A stretch of DNA of 64,000 nucleotides from Lysinibacillus fusiformis (lineage in GTDB: Bacteria > Bacillota > Bacilli > Bacillales_A > Planococcaceae): contig NZ_CP070490.1 in assembly GCF_016925635.1 (NCBI RefSeq), positions 1,612,001-1,676,000 of the forward strand, written 5' to 3'. Position numbers and translations under genes: made by a program. A model generated the notes under the pieces. That model did no database searches, was not told the origin of the DNA, and saw only the letters and a program-made list of their open reading frames with translations. Of this stretch, positions 43,123-51,675 are shown piece after piece (the first letter of the stretch is position 1; every line of letters starts with the position of its first letter).

Positions 43123-43593
43123 CTATTTTTGCTGTTCATATTTAATTGTTGTCAGCATTGCTCGCAATATTTTTGATCGAATGACATCTCTTAATGGGAG
43201 ATGCAAGTCGATCGTGGAGCGATCAATTGCTGCTAACATTAATTTCGCTTCTCGCTTTGAAATTACCTGCTCATCAATCAGTCGATAAACCAAATCTTCT
43301 GCCATCGTTTGTGATGCCCCACCTTCAATTTGCCTGAGAACATCGTCGATTAAATCAATCTGTGAATTCGCGCGGACACGTAAAATTCGAATGTATCCAC
43401 CACCACCACGTTTGCTCTCAACAAGGTAACCCCGCTCGGCAGTAAATCTTGTATTAATGACATAATTTATTTGTGATGGTACACATTGAAATTTATCAGC
43501 GATTTCACTACGTTTAATTTCAATATGCCCTTCTCCACCTAATTCAAGTACTTGCTTTAAGTAACCTTCTATGATGTCTGATATATTACGCAT
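43123..43593 (-). CDS. ctsR: heat-shock repressor CtsR
   Basis: CtsR (156 residues) represses the clp genes and its own operon, and is released by heat and McsB. The winged helix-turn-helix (IKRSEIADKFQCVPSQINYVI) and the glycine-rich wing SKRGGGGYIRI, which acts as thermosensor in B. subtilis, are intact. The start is ATG 43593 (MRNISDIIE), the family N-terminus; an extension to 43620 is rejected. The promoter and operator lie directly upstream. Confidence 0.97.
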   Translation of the reverse strand: MRNISDIIEGYLKQVLELGGEGHIEIKRSEIADKFQCVPSQINYVINTRFTAERGYLVESKRGGGGYIRILRVRANSQIDLIDDVLRQIEGGASQTMAEDLVYRLIDEQVISKREAKLMLAAIDRSTIDLHLPLRDVIRSKILRAMLTTIKYEQQK

Positions 43594-43624
43594 TTTAGGA
43601 ATACACCTCGCTTGCTTCACTGAC

Positions 43625-43641
43625 TTTGACTATCTTTGACT
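43625..43641 (-). promoter_or_regulatory. CtsR operator at the ctsR promoter
   Basis: On the minus strand AGTCAAAGATAGTCAAA matches the tandem-heptad CtsR consensus (RGTCAAANANRGTCAAA) at every defined base. A third, imperfect heptad (CTCAAAG) lies just upstream at about 43644-43650. The operator lies immediately downstream of the -10 element, so binding would block initiation. Confidence 0.93.
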
Positions 43642-43653
43642 TTCTTTGAGTAT

Positions 43654-43683
43654 ATTATACAAAACGCTTGAAAAAAATTGCAA
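43654..43683 (-). promoter_or_regulatory. promoter of the ctsR operon
   Basis: Perfect TATAAT at 43654-43659 on the minus strand with a weak TTGCAA (43678-43683) 18 bases upstream, directly before the CtsR heptads. It is probably sigma-A-dependent; I did not identify a sigma-B promoter. Confidence 0.65.
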
Positions 43684-43813
43684 TGATTTCGCCCATAGAA
43701 AAGTGGAAAGTCTTGAAAATACCTTTTTAAGCGCCGAAAATAACACCTTTTCGATCATTTGTGTACGGTTTTATAATTTCCTCATATACCTAATGTACCC
43801 TTATTAGTCATAG

Positions 43814-43851
43814 AAAAAACGCAAGCATATGCAACTAGCATATACTTGCGT
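43814..43851 (-). terminator. intrinsic terminator after the DUF4870-type gene
   Basis: Arms ACGCAAGTATATGC and GCATATGCTTGCGT (one G-U pair) with a five-base loop, followed by TTTTTTC on the minus strand. Confidence 0.88.
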
Positions 43852-43860
43852 CTATGAAAA

Positions 43861-44166
43861 TTATACCCAGCGACCAACAATTGGATAACGCCAAGGTTCA
43901 TCAGACAATGCTTTTACAATACCGATAATCGGTACAACAAATAGCATAATGCCGAAAATGATTAAAAATGGTAATCCAATAAGGACGAAGCTTAAAACAA
44001 CAGAGATAGCGATTAAAACGCCCATGACAATTTGGAATAGCAATGCTTGAATAGAAATTGCCTTAACTTCCTCATCCGAACTAATTAAAAAGAAAATAAT
44101 GGGCACTAACCATGGCGCAAAAAATGCACTTGCGTGTATGATTACTTTAGACCATTTAGTCTCCAT
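43861..44166 (-). CDS. small membrane protein, DUF4870-like
   Basis: A roughly 100-residue protein with three hydrophobic segments (about 8-25, 35-60, 63-85) resembling DUF4870 / Tic20-like small membrane proteins of bacilli. The ATG at 44166 (METKWSK) has AAGGG nine bases upstream; an upstream TTG is less likely. Function is unknown. It is a single-gene unit ending in a strong terminator, and is divergent from the methyltransferase gene. Confidence 0.75.
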   Translation of the reverse strand: METKWSKVIIHASAFFAPWLVPIIFFLISSDEEVKAISIQALLFQIVMGVLIAISVVLSFVLIGLPFLIIFGIMLFVVPIIGIVKALSDEPWRYPIVGRWV

Positions 44167-44290
44167 ATATATCAACCCTTTCTTTGAACTTTATCTATGT
44201 TTTATGTACTACTATTTACGGAACTATACCCGCAATAGTTTCACATTAAAAAGGATTTTTAAAAATTTTTTTGAGAGGCTGTGATGAGAG

Positions 44291-44974
44291 ATGGAATTTA
44301 ACAACACATTAGCAAATGAATATGAAAAGGGGATTCGCCGTACGTTGCCAAGTTATGATGCCATGCTGCGTTTAATACAAACCTTTTATCATTCCAAACT
44401 TCCAGAAAATGCTAACATGTTAGTTGTGGGTGCAGGGAGTGGCAATGAAATTTTACAGCTTGCAGAAGGAAGACCACACTGGTCATTCACGGGCATTGAT
44501 CCATCAGAATCCATGCTTAACATAGCTAAAGAGCGTTTGCTCGCTCTACCTAATAATATGTCATTCCATCAGGCTACAATACTCGATGCTCCGCTGCCCT
44601 CCACACAGTATGATGCAGCAAGCTGTATTCTCGTCTTGCATTTTATTCGGGATGATGAAGAAAAGCTGGTGACATTAAAAGAAATAGCAAAATATTTAAA
44701 ACCTGGAGCACCATTTGTCCTTGTTGCAAAGTATGGTCAGCAAGGCTCTTTAGAAACAGAGCTACAATTTGATTTATGGCGTTCCTATTGGCTACAACAT
44801 ACTAGACTTTCTGTGTCTGATGTAGCAGAGATGGAGAAATCCATTCGCTCTCTTTCTTTTATGAGTGAAGAGGGTATTTTAACACTTTTACAAAGTGCAG
44901 GCTTTACAAAACCTTCTAGATTTTTTGCCACTACTTTGTTTGGTGGTTGGGTATGCTTTAAAGAGGAGCACTAA
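44291..44974 (+). CDS. class I SAM-dependent methyltransferase
   Basis: A 227-residue methyltransferase with SAM-binding motif I LVVGAGSGNEILQLA near residue 45, acidic loop FTGIDPSESML near 70, and a motif IV-like SCILVLHFIRD. This pattern fits the Methyltransf_11/12 small-molecule group; the substrate cannot be inferred. It is followed after 35 bases by corA, with which it may be co-transcribed. Confidence 0.85.
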   Translation: MEFNNTLANEYEKGIRRTLPSYDAMLRLIQTFYHSKLPENANMLVVGAGSGNEILQLAEGRPHWSFTGIDPSESMLNIAKERLLALPNNMSFHQATILDAPLPSTQYDAASCILVLHFIRDDEEKLVTLKEIAKYLKPGAPFVLVAKYGQQGSLETELQFDLWRSYWLQHTRLSVSDVAEMEKSIRSLSFMSEEGILTLLQSAGFTKPSRFFATTLFGGWVCFKEEH

Positions 44975-45009
44975 CTATATTTTGTAGTAAATAATTTGAG
45001 GTGAAAACC

Positions 45010-45972
45010 GTGATAAGCACCATTGGCATTACAAAACAACAACAACTGTTAAAGGATTTTCCATTAGAAGAGATACATCAGCAAGAATTTGAATGGTATT
45101 GGGTTGATTTTAATTGTCCTACAGCCGATGAAGAATCATTGTTGGATACATTTTTTCACTTTCACCCTCTTGCTATTGAGGATTGCTTAATGAGATTACA
45201 GCGTCCGAAGCTCGACTTTTATGATGATTTTCATTTTTTTGTCATTCATCGAGTAAACGAAGAGACGTTAGCTGCGGAGGAGGTTAATATATTTGCCTCC
45301 AATAAATTTATCGTAACCTTCCATAAAAGTCCTGTCCCTGAAATAGATAAGGTGCAGAAGATGCTAGAAAACCAACCGAAGAATTGGGAGCGCGGTACCG
45401 TATACTTAACGTATCAAACCATTGATAAAATTGTTGATAGTTATTTTCCACTCGTTTACAAAATTGAAGATCATCTAAATGCATTAGAAGGTGAACTTAC
45501 ATACCAAAGCAACGTAAATGCCATGAAGATTGTCTTCGAGTTCCGTAGTGACTTGCTTGACTTAAGACGTACTATTTTACCAATGCGTGATCTTTTATAT
45601 CGCGTTCTTAATTCTTACCGTTTCTCACTAAAGAAATCGGAAAGAGCTTATTTTGGAGATATCTATGACCATCTACTTAAGCTAACAGAGATGGTTGAAT
45701 CCAATCGAGAGCTTACAGCGGATATGCGGGATAGTTATATGGCTATGAGTTCTAGTCGCATGAATGGTATTATGATGACTTTAACAATTGTCTCAACAAT
45801 CTTTATCCCACTTACCTTCATTGCTGGTGTGTATGGGATGAATTTCGATAATATGCCGGAGCTTCATGGACAATATAGCTATTTTATTGTACTTGGGATT
45901 ATGATTATTATCGTTATCTTTATGTTGGCCATCTTTAAACATAAGGGCTGGTTTAAACTATTTAAACCATAA
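45010..45972 (+). CDS. corA: CorA-family magnesium transporter
   Basis: CorA (320 residues) forms a pentameric Mg2+/Co2+ channel. A large cytoplasmic N-terminal domain is followed by two C-terminal TM helices. The signature YGMNFDNMPEL ends TM1, with the pore GMN motif. The GTG at 45010 (MISTIG) is preferred because GAGG lies about eight bases upstream; a GTG at 45001 sits inside that site. It ends in a bidirectional terminator. Confidence 0.93.
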   Translation: MISTIGITKQQQLLKDFPLEEIHQQEFEWYWVDFNCPTADEESLLDTFFHFHPLAIEDCLMRLQRPKLDFYDDFHFFVIHRVNEETLAAEEVNIFASNKFIVTFHKSPVPEIDKVQKMLENQPKNWERGTVYLTYQTIDKIVDSYFPLVYKIEDHLNALEGELTYQSNVNAMKIVFEFRSDLLDLRRTILPMRDLLYRVLNSYRFSLKKSERAYFGDIYDHLLKLTEMVESNRELTADMRDSYMAMSSSRMNGIMMTLTIVSTIFIPLTFIAGVYGMNFDNMPELHGQYSYFIVLGIMIIIVIFMLAIFKHKGWFKLFKP

Positions 45973-46012
45973 AAAAGACTGCTCGTTTTGTTGCGCAAAC
46001 GAGCAGTTTTTT
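45971..46012. terminator. bidirectional terminator between corA and the small membrane gene
   Basis: GACTGCTCGTTT and AAACGAGCAGT arms pair around TGTTGCGC, flanked by AAAAAA on one side and TTTTTT on the other. It can serve both convergent genes. Confidence 0.88.
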
Positions 46013-46019
46013 CAATCTA

Positions 46020-46229
46020 TTAATACGGTCCTCTGTCATCAATTTTATTATCGCCCTGCTGTGGAAATAAAAAGTAGGCTAGTACCCCTGATCCTAAAGA
46101 TGCGCATACTGTAATTAATAATTGATCAACATCTGGTACCTCAGCATGATAGTTTCGTAGCATATAAACGGAACCAATGGCGACAATCACCATGACTGGA
46201 ATAACAAATTTAAAACGTTTTTTCTCCAT
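46020..46229 (-). CDS. small hypothetical membrane protein
   Basis: A 69-residue protein with a basic N-terminus, one TM segment at about 8-25 and a second at about 37-55, and a polar C-terminus (FPQQGDNKIDDRGPY). The AGGAGGAGGGATGGT before the ATG is a strong ribosome-binding site. I do not recognise a family. It is convergent with corA. Confidence 0.65.
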   Translation of the reverse strand: MEKKRFKFVIPVMVIVAIGSVYMLRNYHAEVPDVDQLLITVCASLGSGVLAYFLFPQQGDNKIDDRGPY

Positions 46230-46497
46230 ACCATCCCTCCTCCTATTCTTTTTACGTACAATTTTTCTATTACTAAACAGTTCGTATTTTACAGGTTTCC
46301 TATTTTAAATTCAAATCTACATCGCTTCACCATTTGGACTAACAATAAAGTAAAAAAATAAAGAAATAACCAATTTTTTAACCAAATATTCAGCAAATAA
46401 TAGTAAAATAGATTTAATCCCATTTATTTATTAAGTTTACAAACCTAACAAATTCTAAAAGTGCTTATTTACTTACAATTTATTATGGATATTAAGA
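46230..46497. other. A/T-rich intergenic region upstream of the HemAT-type gene
   Basis: About 270 bases, very A/T-rich, with no gene. I looked for a sigma-D motility promoter (TAAA-N15-GCCGATAT) and saw none. No clear sigma-A promoter stands out either. Confidence 0.5.
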
Positions 46498-46512
46498 ATG
46501 GAGCAAATAATA

Positions 46513-47823
46513 ATGAGTTGGTTTTCAAAAAACAGTAGTTCTAGCTACTCAATTACATTAACACCTGAAAATTTTAAGAGCGGTGTACAATTAGATGTAT
46601 TGAACCACCCCAATCTTCAAAAACAATTACAACTTTTAAATTTAACACTTGAAGATTTAGCCATCATTAAGCAACTACAGCCTTTAGCTAAAGACTTAAT
46701 TCCTGAAATGGTGGAGAAATTTTATGTAGCCATTAGTTTGAGCCAAGATTTACTTGATATTATTAATAGAACATCACATATTGATCGTTTGAAGATTACG
46801 TTACATAAACATTTAAGTGACATTTTTGAAAGTCGTATTAATGATGCCTACATTGCTGAACGAAAAGCCATTGCTGAGGCCCACGTTCGAATTGGCTTGC
46901 AGTCAAAATGGTATATTGCCTCATTTCAGTCACTCACTACTACTTTCGCAAACTTTGTGAACGAAGTAGATATTTCCAAAACAGATGCTATTCGTGCTAT
47001 AAATGCTTTTTGTAAAATCATTAACTTTGAGCAACAACTTGTGATTGAGGCATATGAAAAAGAGGAAGAACGTATTCGCTCAGCAGCTGATGCAACAAAA
47101 AATTCCCTTGTAACGACGATTCAAAGTACTGCAGAGGAGCTTAATGCCATTAGTGAAGAAACGGCCGCATCATTATTAGTGATTTCCTCGCAAACAGATG
47201 ATATTGCTGTAGCGACCAAGCAAGGATTGAGCTTCGTAGCAGATACACAAGAAAAATCAAGACGGGGCCAACAGCAGTTGAAAGAACAAAATGATTTAAT
47301 CCAAGTTATTTTGCAAAGTGTCAACGGTCTTGAGGTAACGATGAATCAATTACGTACCTCTTCTCAAAAAATTTCCGAAATCGTTGGGCTTGTTACAGGC
47401 ATTGCTGATCAAACAAATCTATTAGCATTAAATGCTTCTATTGAGGCTGCTCGAGCTGGAGAACATGGGAAAGGTTTCGCGGTAGTAGCTGAGGAAGTGC
47501 GTAAACTTGCTGAGGAAACTAAAAACGCCGTACAAAATGTTTCTCACCTCATTAAGGAAACGGAAAGTAATATTACGACAATGGCTAATTCAGTTGTGAA
47601 TGTCGATCAAAAAATTCAGCATAGTGTCAATACACAAGAAAGTTTATCCAAGTCATTTAATGATATTGCTGATGCAGTTTCTGGCATTCAACAACAATAT
47701 GTAAATACATCAAGAGATATTTCAGCCATTTCTAATTTAATTACGGAATTATCGCAAGGGGCTACGCTAGTCTCCTCTTCTTCTGACTCACTCATTAATG
47801 TTGTCAATGAGCTAAATATGTAA
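46513..47823 (+). CDS. globin-coupled methyl-accepting chemotaxis sensor (HemAT-type)
   Basis: A 436-residue soluble aerotaxis transducer. The N-terminal globin domain (about 1-190) includes EKFYVAIS (distal Tyr) and [19 protein letters not shown] with the heme-proximal His, aligning with B. subtilis HemAT. The C-terminal MCP signalling domain holds the hairpin tip [24 protein letters not shown]. There are no TM segments. I favour the ATG at 46513, nine bases from GGAG, over ATG 46498. No other chemotaxis gene is near. Confidence 0.92.
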   Translation: MSWFSKNSSSSYSITLTPENFKSGVQLDVLNHPNLQKQLQLLNLTLEDLAIIKQLQPLAKDLIPEMVEKFYVAISLSQDLLDIINRTSHIDRLKITLHKHLSDIFESRINDAYIAERKAIAEAHVRIGLQSKWYIASFQSLTTTFANFVNEVDISKTDAIRAINAFCKIINFEQQLVIEAYEKEEERIRSAADATKNSLVTTIQSTAEELNAISEETAASLLVISSQTDDIAVATKQGLSFVADTQEKSRRGQQQLKEQNDLIQVILQSVNGLEVTMNQLRTSSQKISEIVGLVTGIADQTNLLALNASIEAARAGEHGKGFAVVAEEVRKLAEETKNAVQNVSHLIKETESNITTMANSVVNVDQKIQHSVNTQESLSKSFNDIADAVSGIQQQYVNTSRDISAISNLITELSQGATLVSSSSDSLINVVNELNM

Positions 47824-47855
47824 AAAAAGGGAACTCATTTGGAGTTCCCTTTTTC
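47822..47855. terminator. bidirectional terminator between HemAT-type gene and thioesterase
   Basis: AAAAAAAGGGAACTC and GAGTTCCCTTTTT arms form a short-looped stem beginning in the HemAT stop codon. It serves both convergent transcripts. Confidence 0.88.
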
Positions 47856-47856
47856 C

Positions 47857-48360
47857 TTAATGCGGCAATGCACGTTTTTGTTTACGGTGCTCTCGTCTTG
47901 CTGGCCCAGTTTCAAATAAACGCTTTTCTTCATCTGTTTCAGGGTAAATCGAAGGAACTGGTACTGGTTTCCCTTCCTCATTTACTGCAACCATCGTGAC
48001 AAATGATTCTGTCGTTAATTTTTCCTCGCCAGTCTCAATATTGCGAGAAACAACGCGAACATAAACCTCCATTGAAGAACGTCCTGTAGACGAAACAATA
48101 CTCTCAATTTCAAGAATATCTCCTACATGTGCAGCGGATAAAAAATCAACCGAGTCAATAGAAGCTGTCACTACAAGACCTTTTGCGTGTTTCATTGCTG
48201 TAATAGCAGCAATTTCATCAATATAAGCTAACACTCTTCCACCGAAAATAGAATTGTGATTATTTGTATCTGGGGGTAATACGAGACGCGATTGAACCGT
48301 ACGAGATTGGCTCATTGGTACAGCGTTGTTTGGCATAATTCTTGCAACTTCCCTTCTCAT
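47857..48360 (-). CDS. acyl-CoA thioesterase (YkhA-like hotdog fold)
   Basis: A hotdog-fold acyl-CoA thioesterase of up to 167 residues. The family core NNHNSIFGGRVLAYIDEIAAITAMKHA holds the catalytic Asn/Asp region, followed by ASIDSVDFLSAAHVGD and GRSSMEVYVRV. The start is uncertain: ATG 48360 has no good site, ATG 48336 (MPNNAV) has AAGGGAAG about eleven bases upstream, and ATG 48315 (MSQSRT) would best match the family length. Monocistronic, convergent with the HemAT-type gene. Confidence 0.88.
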   Translation of the reverse strand: MRREVARIMPNNAVPMSQSRTVQSRLVLPPDTNNHNSIFGGRVLAYIDEIAAITAMKHAKGLVVTASIDSVDFLSAAHVGDILEIESIVSSTGRSSMEVYVRVVSRNIETGEEKLTTESFVTMVAVNEEGKPVPVPSIYPETDEEKRLFETGPARREHRKQKRALPH

Positions 48361-48405
48361 GATGTTCTTTCGTCATCGTATCGCAGAAAAAGAGCTGATG
48401 CAAAT

Positions 48406-49833
48406 TTAGAACGATTTTTTCATCGAAATAAATTTCATGTCAGTCATTTCCTCTATTGCCCACTTAATTCCTTCACGTCCATAACCACTCATCTTTACAC
48501 CACCATATGGCATGTTATCTACCCGGAATGTCGGAATATCATTAATAATGACAGCACCAGCTTGTAATTCATCTGCTGCATATAAAGCATCTGACAATAT
48601 ATTCGTGTAAATACCTGCATTTAGGCCAAGGTCCGACTCGTTTACTAGTCGAATTGCGTCGTCTAATGTTTCATATGAAACAATTGAGACGATTGGTGCG
48701 AATGTTTCCTGGCAGACAATTTTCATATCAGCTGTCACATTCGTCATAACTGTTGGTGTTAAAGTGCGTTCTGTAAATACGCCCCCAGTTGCAATCACGG
48801 CACCCTGTTGTTGTGCCTCCTCAATCCACTCTCTGATGCGTTCCACTTCGTTTGAATTAATCATGGCACTGACATCTGTAGTTTTATTTAATGGATCTCC
48901 AACTATAAGCTTTTCAGTTTCTGCAACAAATGCTTTAGTAAATTCATCAATAATGGAAGAATGCACATAAATACGTTGTAACGAAATGCATACTTGTCCA
49001 GCAAAGTTAAAAGCACCGCTTACACAACGACTGATAATTTTATTTATTGGCGTAGAGGGTTCGACAATTACTGCTGCATTGGAACCTAGCTCTAAAGTTA
49101 CTTTACGTAAACCGACTTTTTCTTTGATTCTCAAACCAACTTTACCACTACCTGTAAACGTTACTTTTTTGACGTATGGATGTGTGACCAGTGTATCACT
49201 AAGCTCGCCTCCACTTCCTGTCACAATCTGCAATGCTCCATCTGGTAATCCTGCCTCACGGAAAATTTCAGCCATAACGATAGCACTTAGTGGTGTTTGT
49301 GTTGCTGGCTTTAATACAACCGTATTACCTACTGCAAATGCTGGACCTAACTTGTGTGCCACTAAATTGAATGGAAAATTAAATGGCGTAATGGCCGATA
49401 TCACACCTAAGGGTTCCCTTTTTGTCCAGCCTATTCGATCCCCTGCTCCAGGGGCTGCATCCATTGGAACAGTCTCACCTTTTGACTGTTTAGCTCCCTC
49501 TGCTGCAAATTGATAGGTTGCGATTGTACGATCAATTTCCGCTAATCCTGCGACTAAAGGCTTTCCTGCCTCTAAGGTTAAAATCTCTGCAAGTTCTTCT
49601 TTTCGTTGTCGCATTCTATCAACAACTTTATATAATATTTCGGCACGTTCGTAGGCTGTTGTTTTTTTAAACGATTGGAATGCCTGCTGTGCACCTTCGA
49701 TAGCTCTCTCTACATCTTGAATAGATGCTTTTGCTACATGAGCAATAACCTCACCGCTATATGGAGAAGCTAGCTCATAGCTTTCCTCTGCATCTTGCCA
49801 CTGACCATTAATCCACAGTTTTGTTTCCTTCAT
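48406..49833 (-). CDS. aldehyde dehydrogenase family protein
   Basis: A 475-residue NAD(P)-dependent aldehyde dehydrogenase. The conserved ITPFNFPFNLVAHKLGPA, catalytic Glu in VTLELGSNAAVIVE and catalytic Cys in FAGQVCISLQR are intact. The FAGQVCISLQR form and PYGGVKMSGYGREG tail recall the lactaldehyde / phosphorylating-independent glyceraldehyde dehydrogenase subgroup; the substrate is not determined. GGAGGTG lies about ten bases before the ATG. No metabolic operon partner. Confidence 0.9.
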   Translation of the reverse strand: MKETKLWINGQWQDAEESYELASPYSGEVIAHVAKASIQDVERAIEGAQQAFQSFKKTTAYERAEILYKVVDRMRQRKEELAEILTLEAGKPLVAGLAEIDRTIATYQFAAEGAKQSKGETVPMDAAPGAGDRIGWTKREPLGVISAITPFNFPFNLVAHKLGPAFAVGNTVVLKPATQTPLSAIVMAEIFREAGLPDGALQIVTGSGGELSDTLVTHPYVKKVTFTGSGKVGLRIKEKVGLRKVTLELGSNAAVIVEPSTPINKIISRCVSGAFNFAGQVCISLQRIYVHSSIIDEFTKAFVAETEKLIVGDPLNKTTDVSAMINSNEVERIREWIEEAQQQGAVIATGGVFTERTLTPTVMTNVTADMKIVCQETFAPIVSIVSYETLDDAIRLVNESDLGLNAGIYTNILSDALYAADELQAGAVIINDIPTFRVDNMPYGGVKMSGYGREGIKWAIEEMTDMKFISMKKSF

Positions 49834-49876
49834 CCTTCAAATGCACCTCCAAATAATTAAGTTCTTCTTTATTCTA

Positions 49877-50845
49877 TCACGAAGAACTTGAACTAGATGC
49901 AATGGCGGCTGCACTAACCGCTGCGATCATTGCTGCTTGCTGTGCTTGAATTAATAACTCTATCGAAGACATAATGGTCATGGACAAAGATTTTTGCACC
50001 TTGGCCATATCATAAATAGCAATTTGTACAGCCATAAAGAGCACAAATTCATGATGCCATTTTAATAATTTCATGGCCTTTAATTCATGATATAAATCAA
50101 TCATCCCTTGAAGTTGCGCTTTATTCAGATTAAGTATGGCTAAAAAGCCAAGTAAAGGATAATGCATGGCCTTGACTTTCACACTTTGCTTTTTGAGCGT
50201 ATCACGAAGTGTTACAACATCTGGTACTAGCTGACCATCAAATTGTGGTGATAAAAATGTTAATACCTGTGAAAGCCATTGGAGCTCATTACCAGCATTA
50301 AAATTATATGTTCGTAGTTCTTTATAGTATCGATTCATTGTTTCCGCACGCAGCTCAACATCATCAGATGGACTACTTAATAATATTGCATAAGGAATGT
50401 CCTCATAAGATGTTAAAAATGGGTGATGTTTACGAATAGCATCAAATAAGGCTCTAGCTGCCTGTGCATGCGCCTTTTTATCGTTTTCATCCTCTGTCAA
50501 GAATTGTGCCCCGATATAGCTAAAATTGCCACTTCTGAATTTTGCTTTCTTTAAGATGCTCACGTTTGTTAGTATATTCTTTACTGCCTTTTCAGCATCA
50601 TCTTGCTCCATCAAATTGGCAGCAATACTATACCCAACTGTTGTTCGTAAAGGAGACATCCATGAAGATTGCTTCTTCATTTCTTGTAAAACATTTTTAT
50701 ACTTCGCTGCATCAAAAGTTTTTCCTGACGCTACAAATGTACTAGCAATAGCTAAAACAATTTTACGGTCCACTGTCCATCCTGCAGCTTTTGATACATC
50801 CTCTACCGTAGTTGCAAATTCATTTTCAATCATCACATAATCCAT
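49877..50845 (-). CDS. DUF4003-family protein
   Basis: A 322-residue mostly helical soluble protein that I match to the DUF4003 family of bacilli. Its C-terminus is odd: an Ala-rich stretch ending in a run of six Ser after AAMIAAVSAAAIAS. There is no signal peptide or catalytic motif that I recognise. The ATG at 50845 has AGGAG ten bases upstream; a GTG three codons earlier sits on that site. Function unknown. Confidence 0.75.
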   Translation of the reverse strand: MDYVMIENEFATTVEDVSKAAGWTVDRKIVLAIASTFVASGKTFDAAKYKNVLQEMKKQSSWMSPLRTTVGYSIAANLMEQDDAEKAVKNILTNVSILKKAKFRSGNFSYIGAQFLTEDENDKKAHAQAARALFDAIRKHHPFLTSYEDIPYAILLSSPSDDVELRAETMNRYYKELRTYNFNAGNELQWLSQVLTFLSPQFDGQLVPDVVTLRDTLKKQSVKVKAMHYPLLGFLAILNLNKAQLQGMIDLYHELKAMKLLKWHHEFVLFMAVQIAIYDMAKVQKSLSMTIMSSIELLIQAQQAAMIAAVSAAAIASSSSSS

Positions 50846-51004
50846 AGTTAGCACACTCCTTTACTCGTTTTACGTTACATAATGTAAGAAAGATTCACCC
50901 TCTTTGTAACAATTAACATAAAAAGTAAACATAATTTAATGTATGTTACTTACTTTATTTGATTTAATAGAAAATATTAACAACCTAAAAAGGAGGCATT
51001 GCCG

Positions 51005-51130
51005 ATGTTAGCAAAAACCACAAGAAAACTATTATTTGCTATGACCTTAAAGGATCGATTAAATCTATTCCTTTTTCTACGAAATTCATCGAAAAATATC
51101 GCTTTACATACTCTTTTTCATAAAAATTAA
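51005..51130 (+). CDS. candidate 41-residue small protein
   Basis: The ORF encodes a basic, Leu/Phe-rich peptide (MLAKTTRKLLFAMTLKDRL, then FLFLRNSSKNIALHTLF). AAAAGGAGG ends exactly eight bases before the ATG, as good a site as any ribosomal-protein gene here. It has eight Lys/Arg and two hydrophobic stretches, so a membrane-active or RNA-binding peptide is conceivable. No homologue is known to me. Confidence 0.5.
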   Translation: MLAKTTRKLLFAMTLKDRLNLFLFLRNSSKNIALHTLFHKN

Positions 51131-51250
51131 TATCGAGGCTTCCAGAGGACACTTGAACTACCGAAACAATTATTGATCTCTCCTAAAAAATAGAAAGTCT
51201 TGTGTCCTAACGCTTCACTTTCCATACAAAAAACATTTCTGACTCAAGAT

Positions 51251-51284
51251 AAAAAACAGCGGCAGAAAAACTTTGCCGCTGTAC
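51251..51284 (-). terminator. intrinsic terminator of the aldehyde dehydrogenase-DUF779 operon
   Basis: Arms ACAGCGGCA and TGCCGCTGT around a nine-base loop, followed by TTTTTT on the minus strand. Confidence 0.9.
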
Positions 51285-51294
51285 CAATACTTCG

Positions 51295-51660
51295 TTAAAT
51301 TAACCCTAGCTCTTGTAACTCTTCTGATGTGAAGGCTCTTGACCTTGTTAGAAATCGTTTGCCTTCTACGCCCTCAAGTGAGAACATGCCACCTCTACCA
51401 TCCACCACATCCAATATGATTTGTGTATGCTTCCAGTAATCATATTGATTTTTGTGCATGTAGAAGGAAGCACCACCAACCTCACCAAGGCACACATCCT
51501 GATCACCTATTAGCAAGTCGCCTTCTGGATAACACATTGGCGAGGAGCCATCACAGCATCCGCCCGATTGATGAAACATAACGGGCCCATGTTTCTCTTT
51601 TAATAGATCGATTAGTGCCAGCGCTTCTTCCGTTGCTAATACACGTTCAACCACGCTCAT
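51295..51660 (-). CDS. DUF779 domain protein
   Basis: A 121-residue protein of the DUF779 family. The conserved block MFHQSGGCCDGSSPMCYPEGD holds three Cys and looks like a metal site. Genes of this family are commonly found next to acetaldehyde-type aldehyde dehydrogenases, as here: it begins 15 bases after the dehydrogenase stop. A role as accessory or maturation factor is inference. Confidence 0.88.
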   Translation of the reverse strand: MSVVERVLATEEALALIDLLKEKHGPVMFHQSGGCCDGSSPMCYPEGDLLIGDQDVCLGEVGGASFYMHKNQYDYWKHTQIILDVVDGRGGMFSLEGVEGKRFLTRSRAFTSEELQELGLI

Positions 51661-51675
51661 GCACCTCCCTACGAT

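Larger units (their letters stand above)
50846..51294. other. intergenic region with small ORF and palindrome
   Basis: About 450 bases between the DUF4003 and DUF779 genes. It holds the palindrome TTACAT-A-ATGTAA at 50875-50887, a 41-codon plus-strand ORF with an excellent ribosome-binding site, and the DUF779 terminator. The rest is A/T-rich with no obvious feature. Confidence 0.6.

Noticed and set aside
48986..49513. 175-codon plus-strand ORF opposite the aldehyde dehydrogenase gene
   Set aside because: Antisense to conserved catalytic sequence; the product is low-complexity Ser/Pro/Ala-rich.
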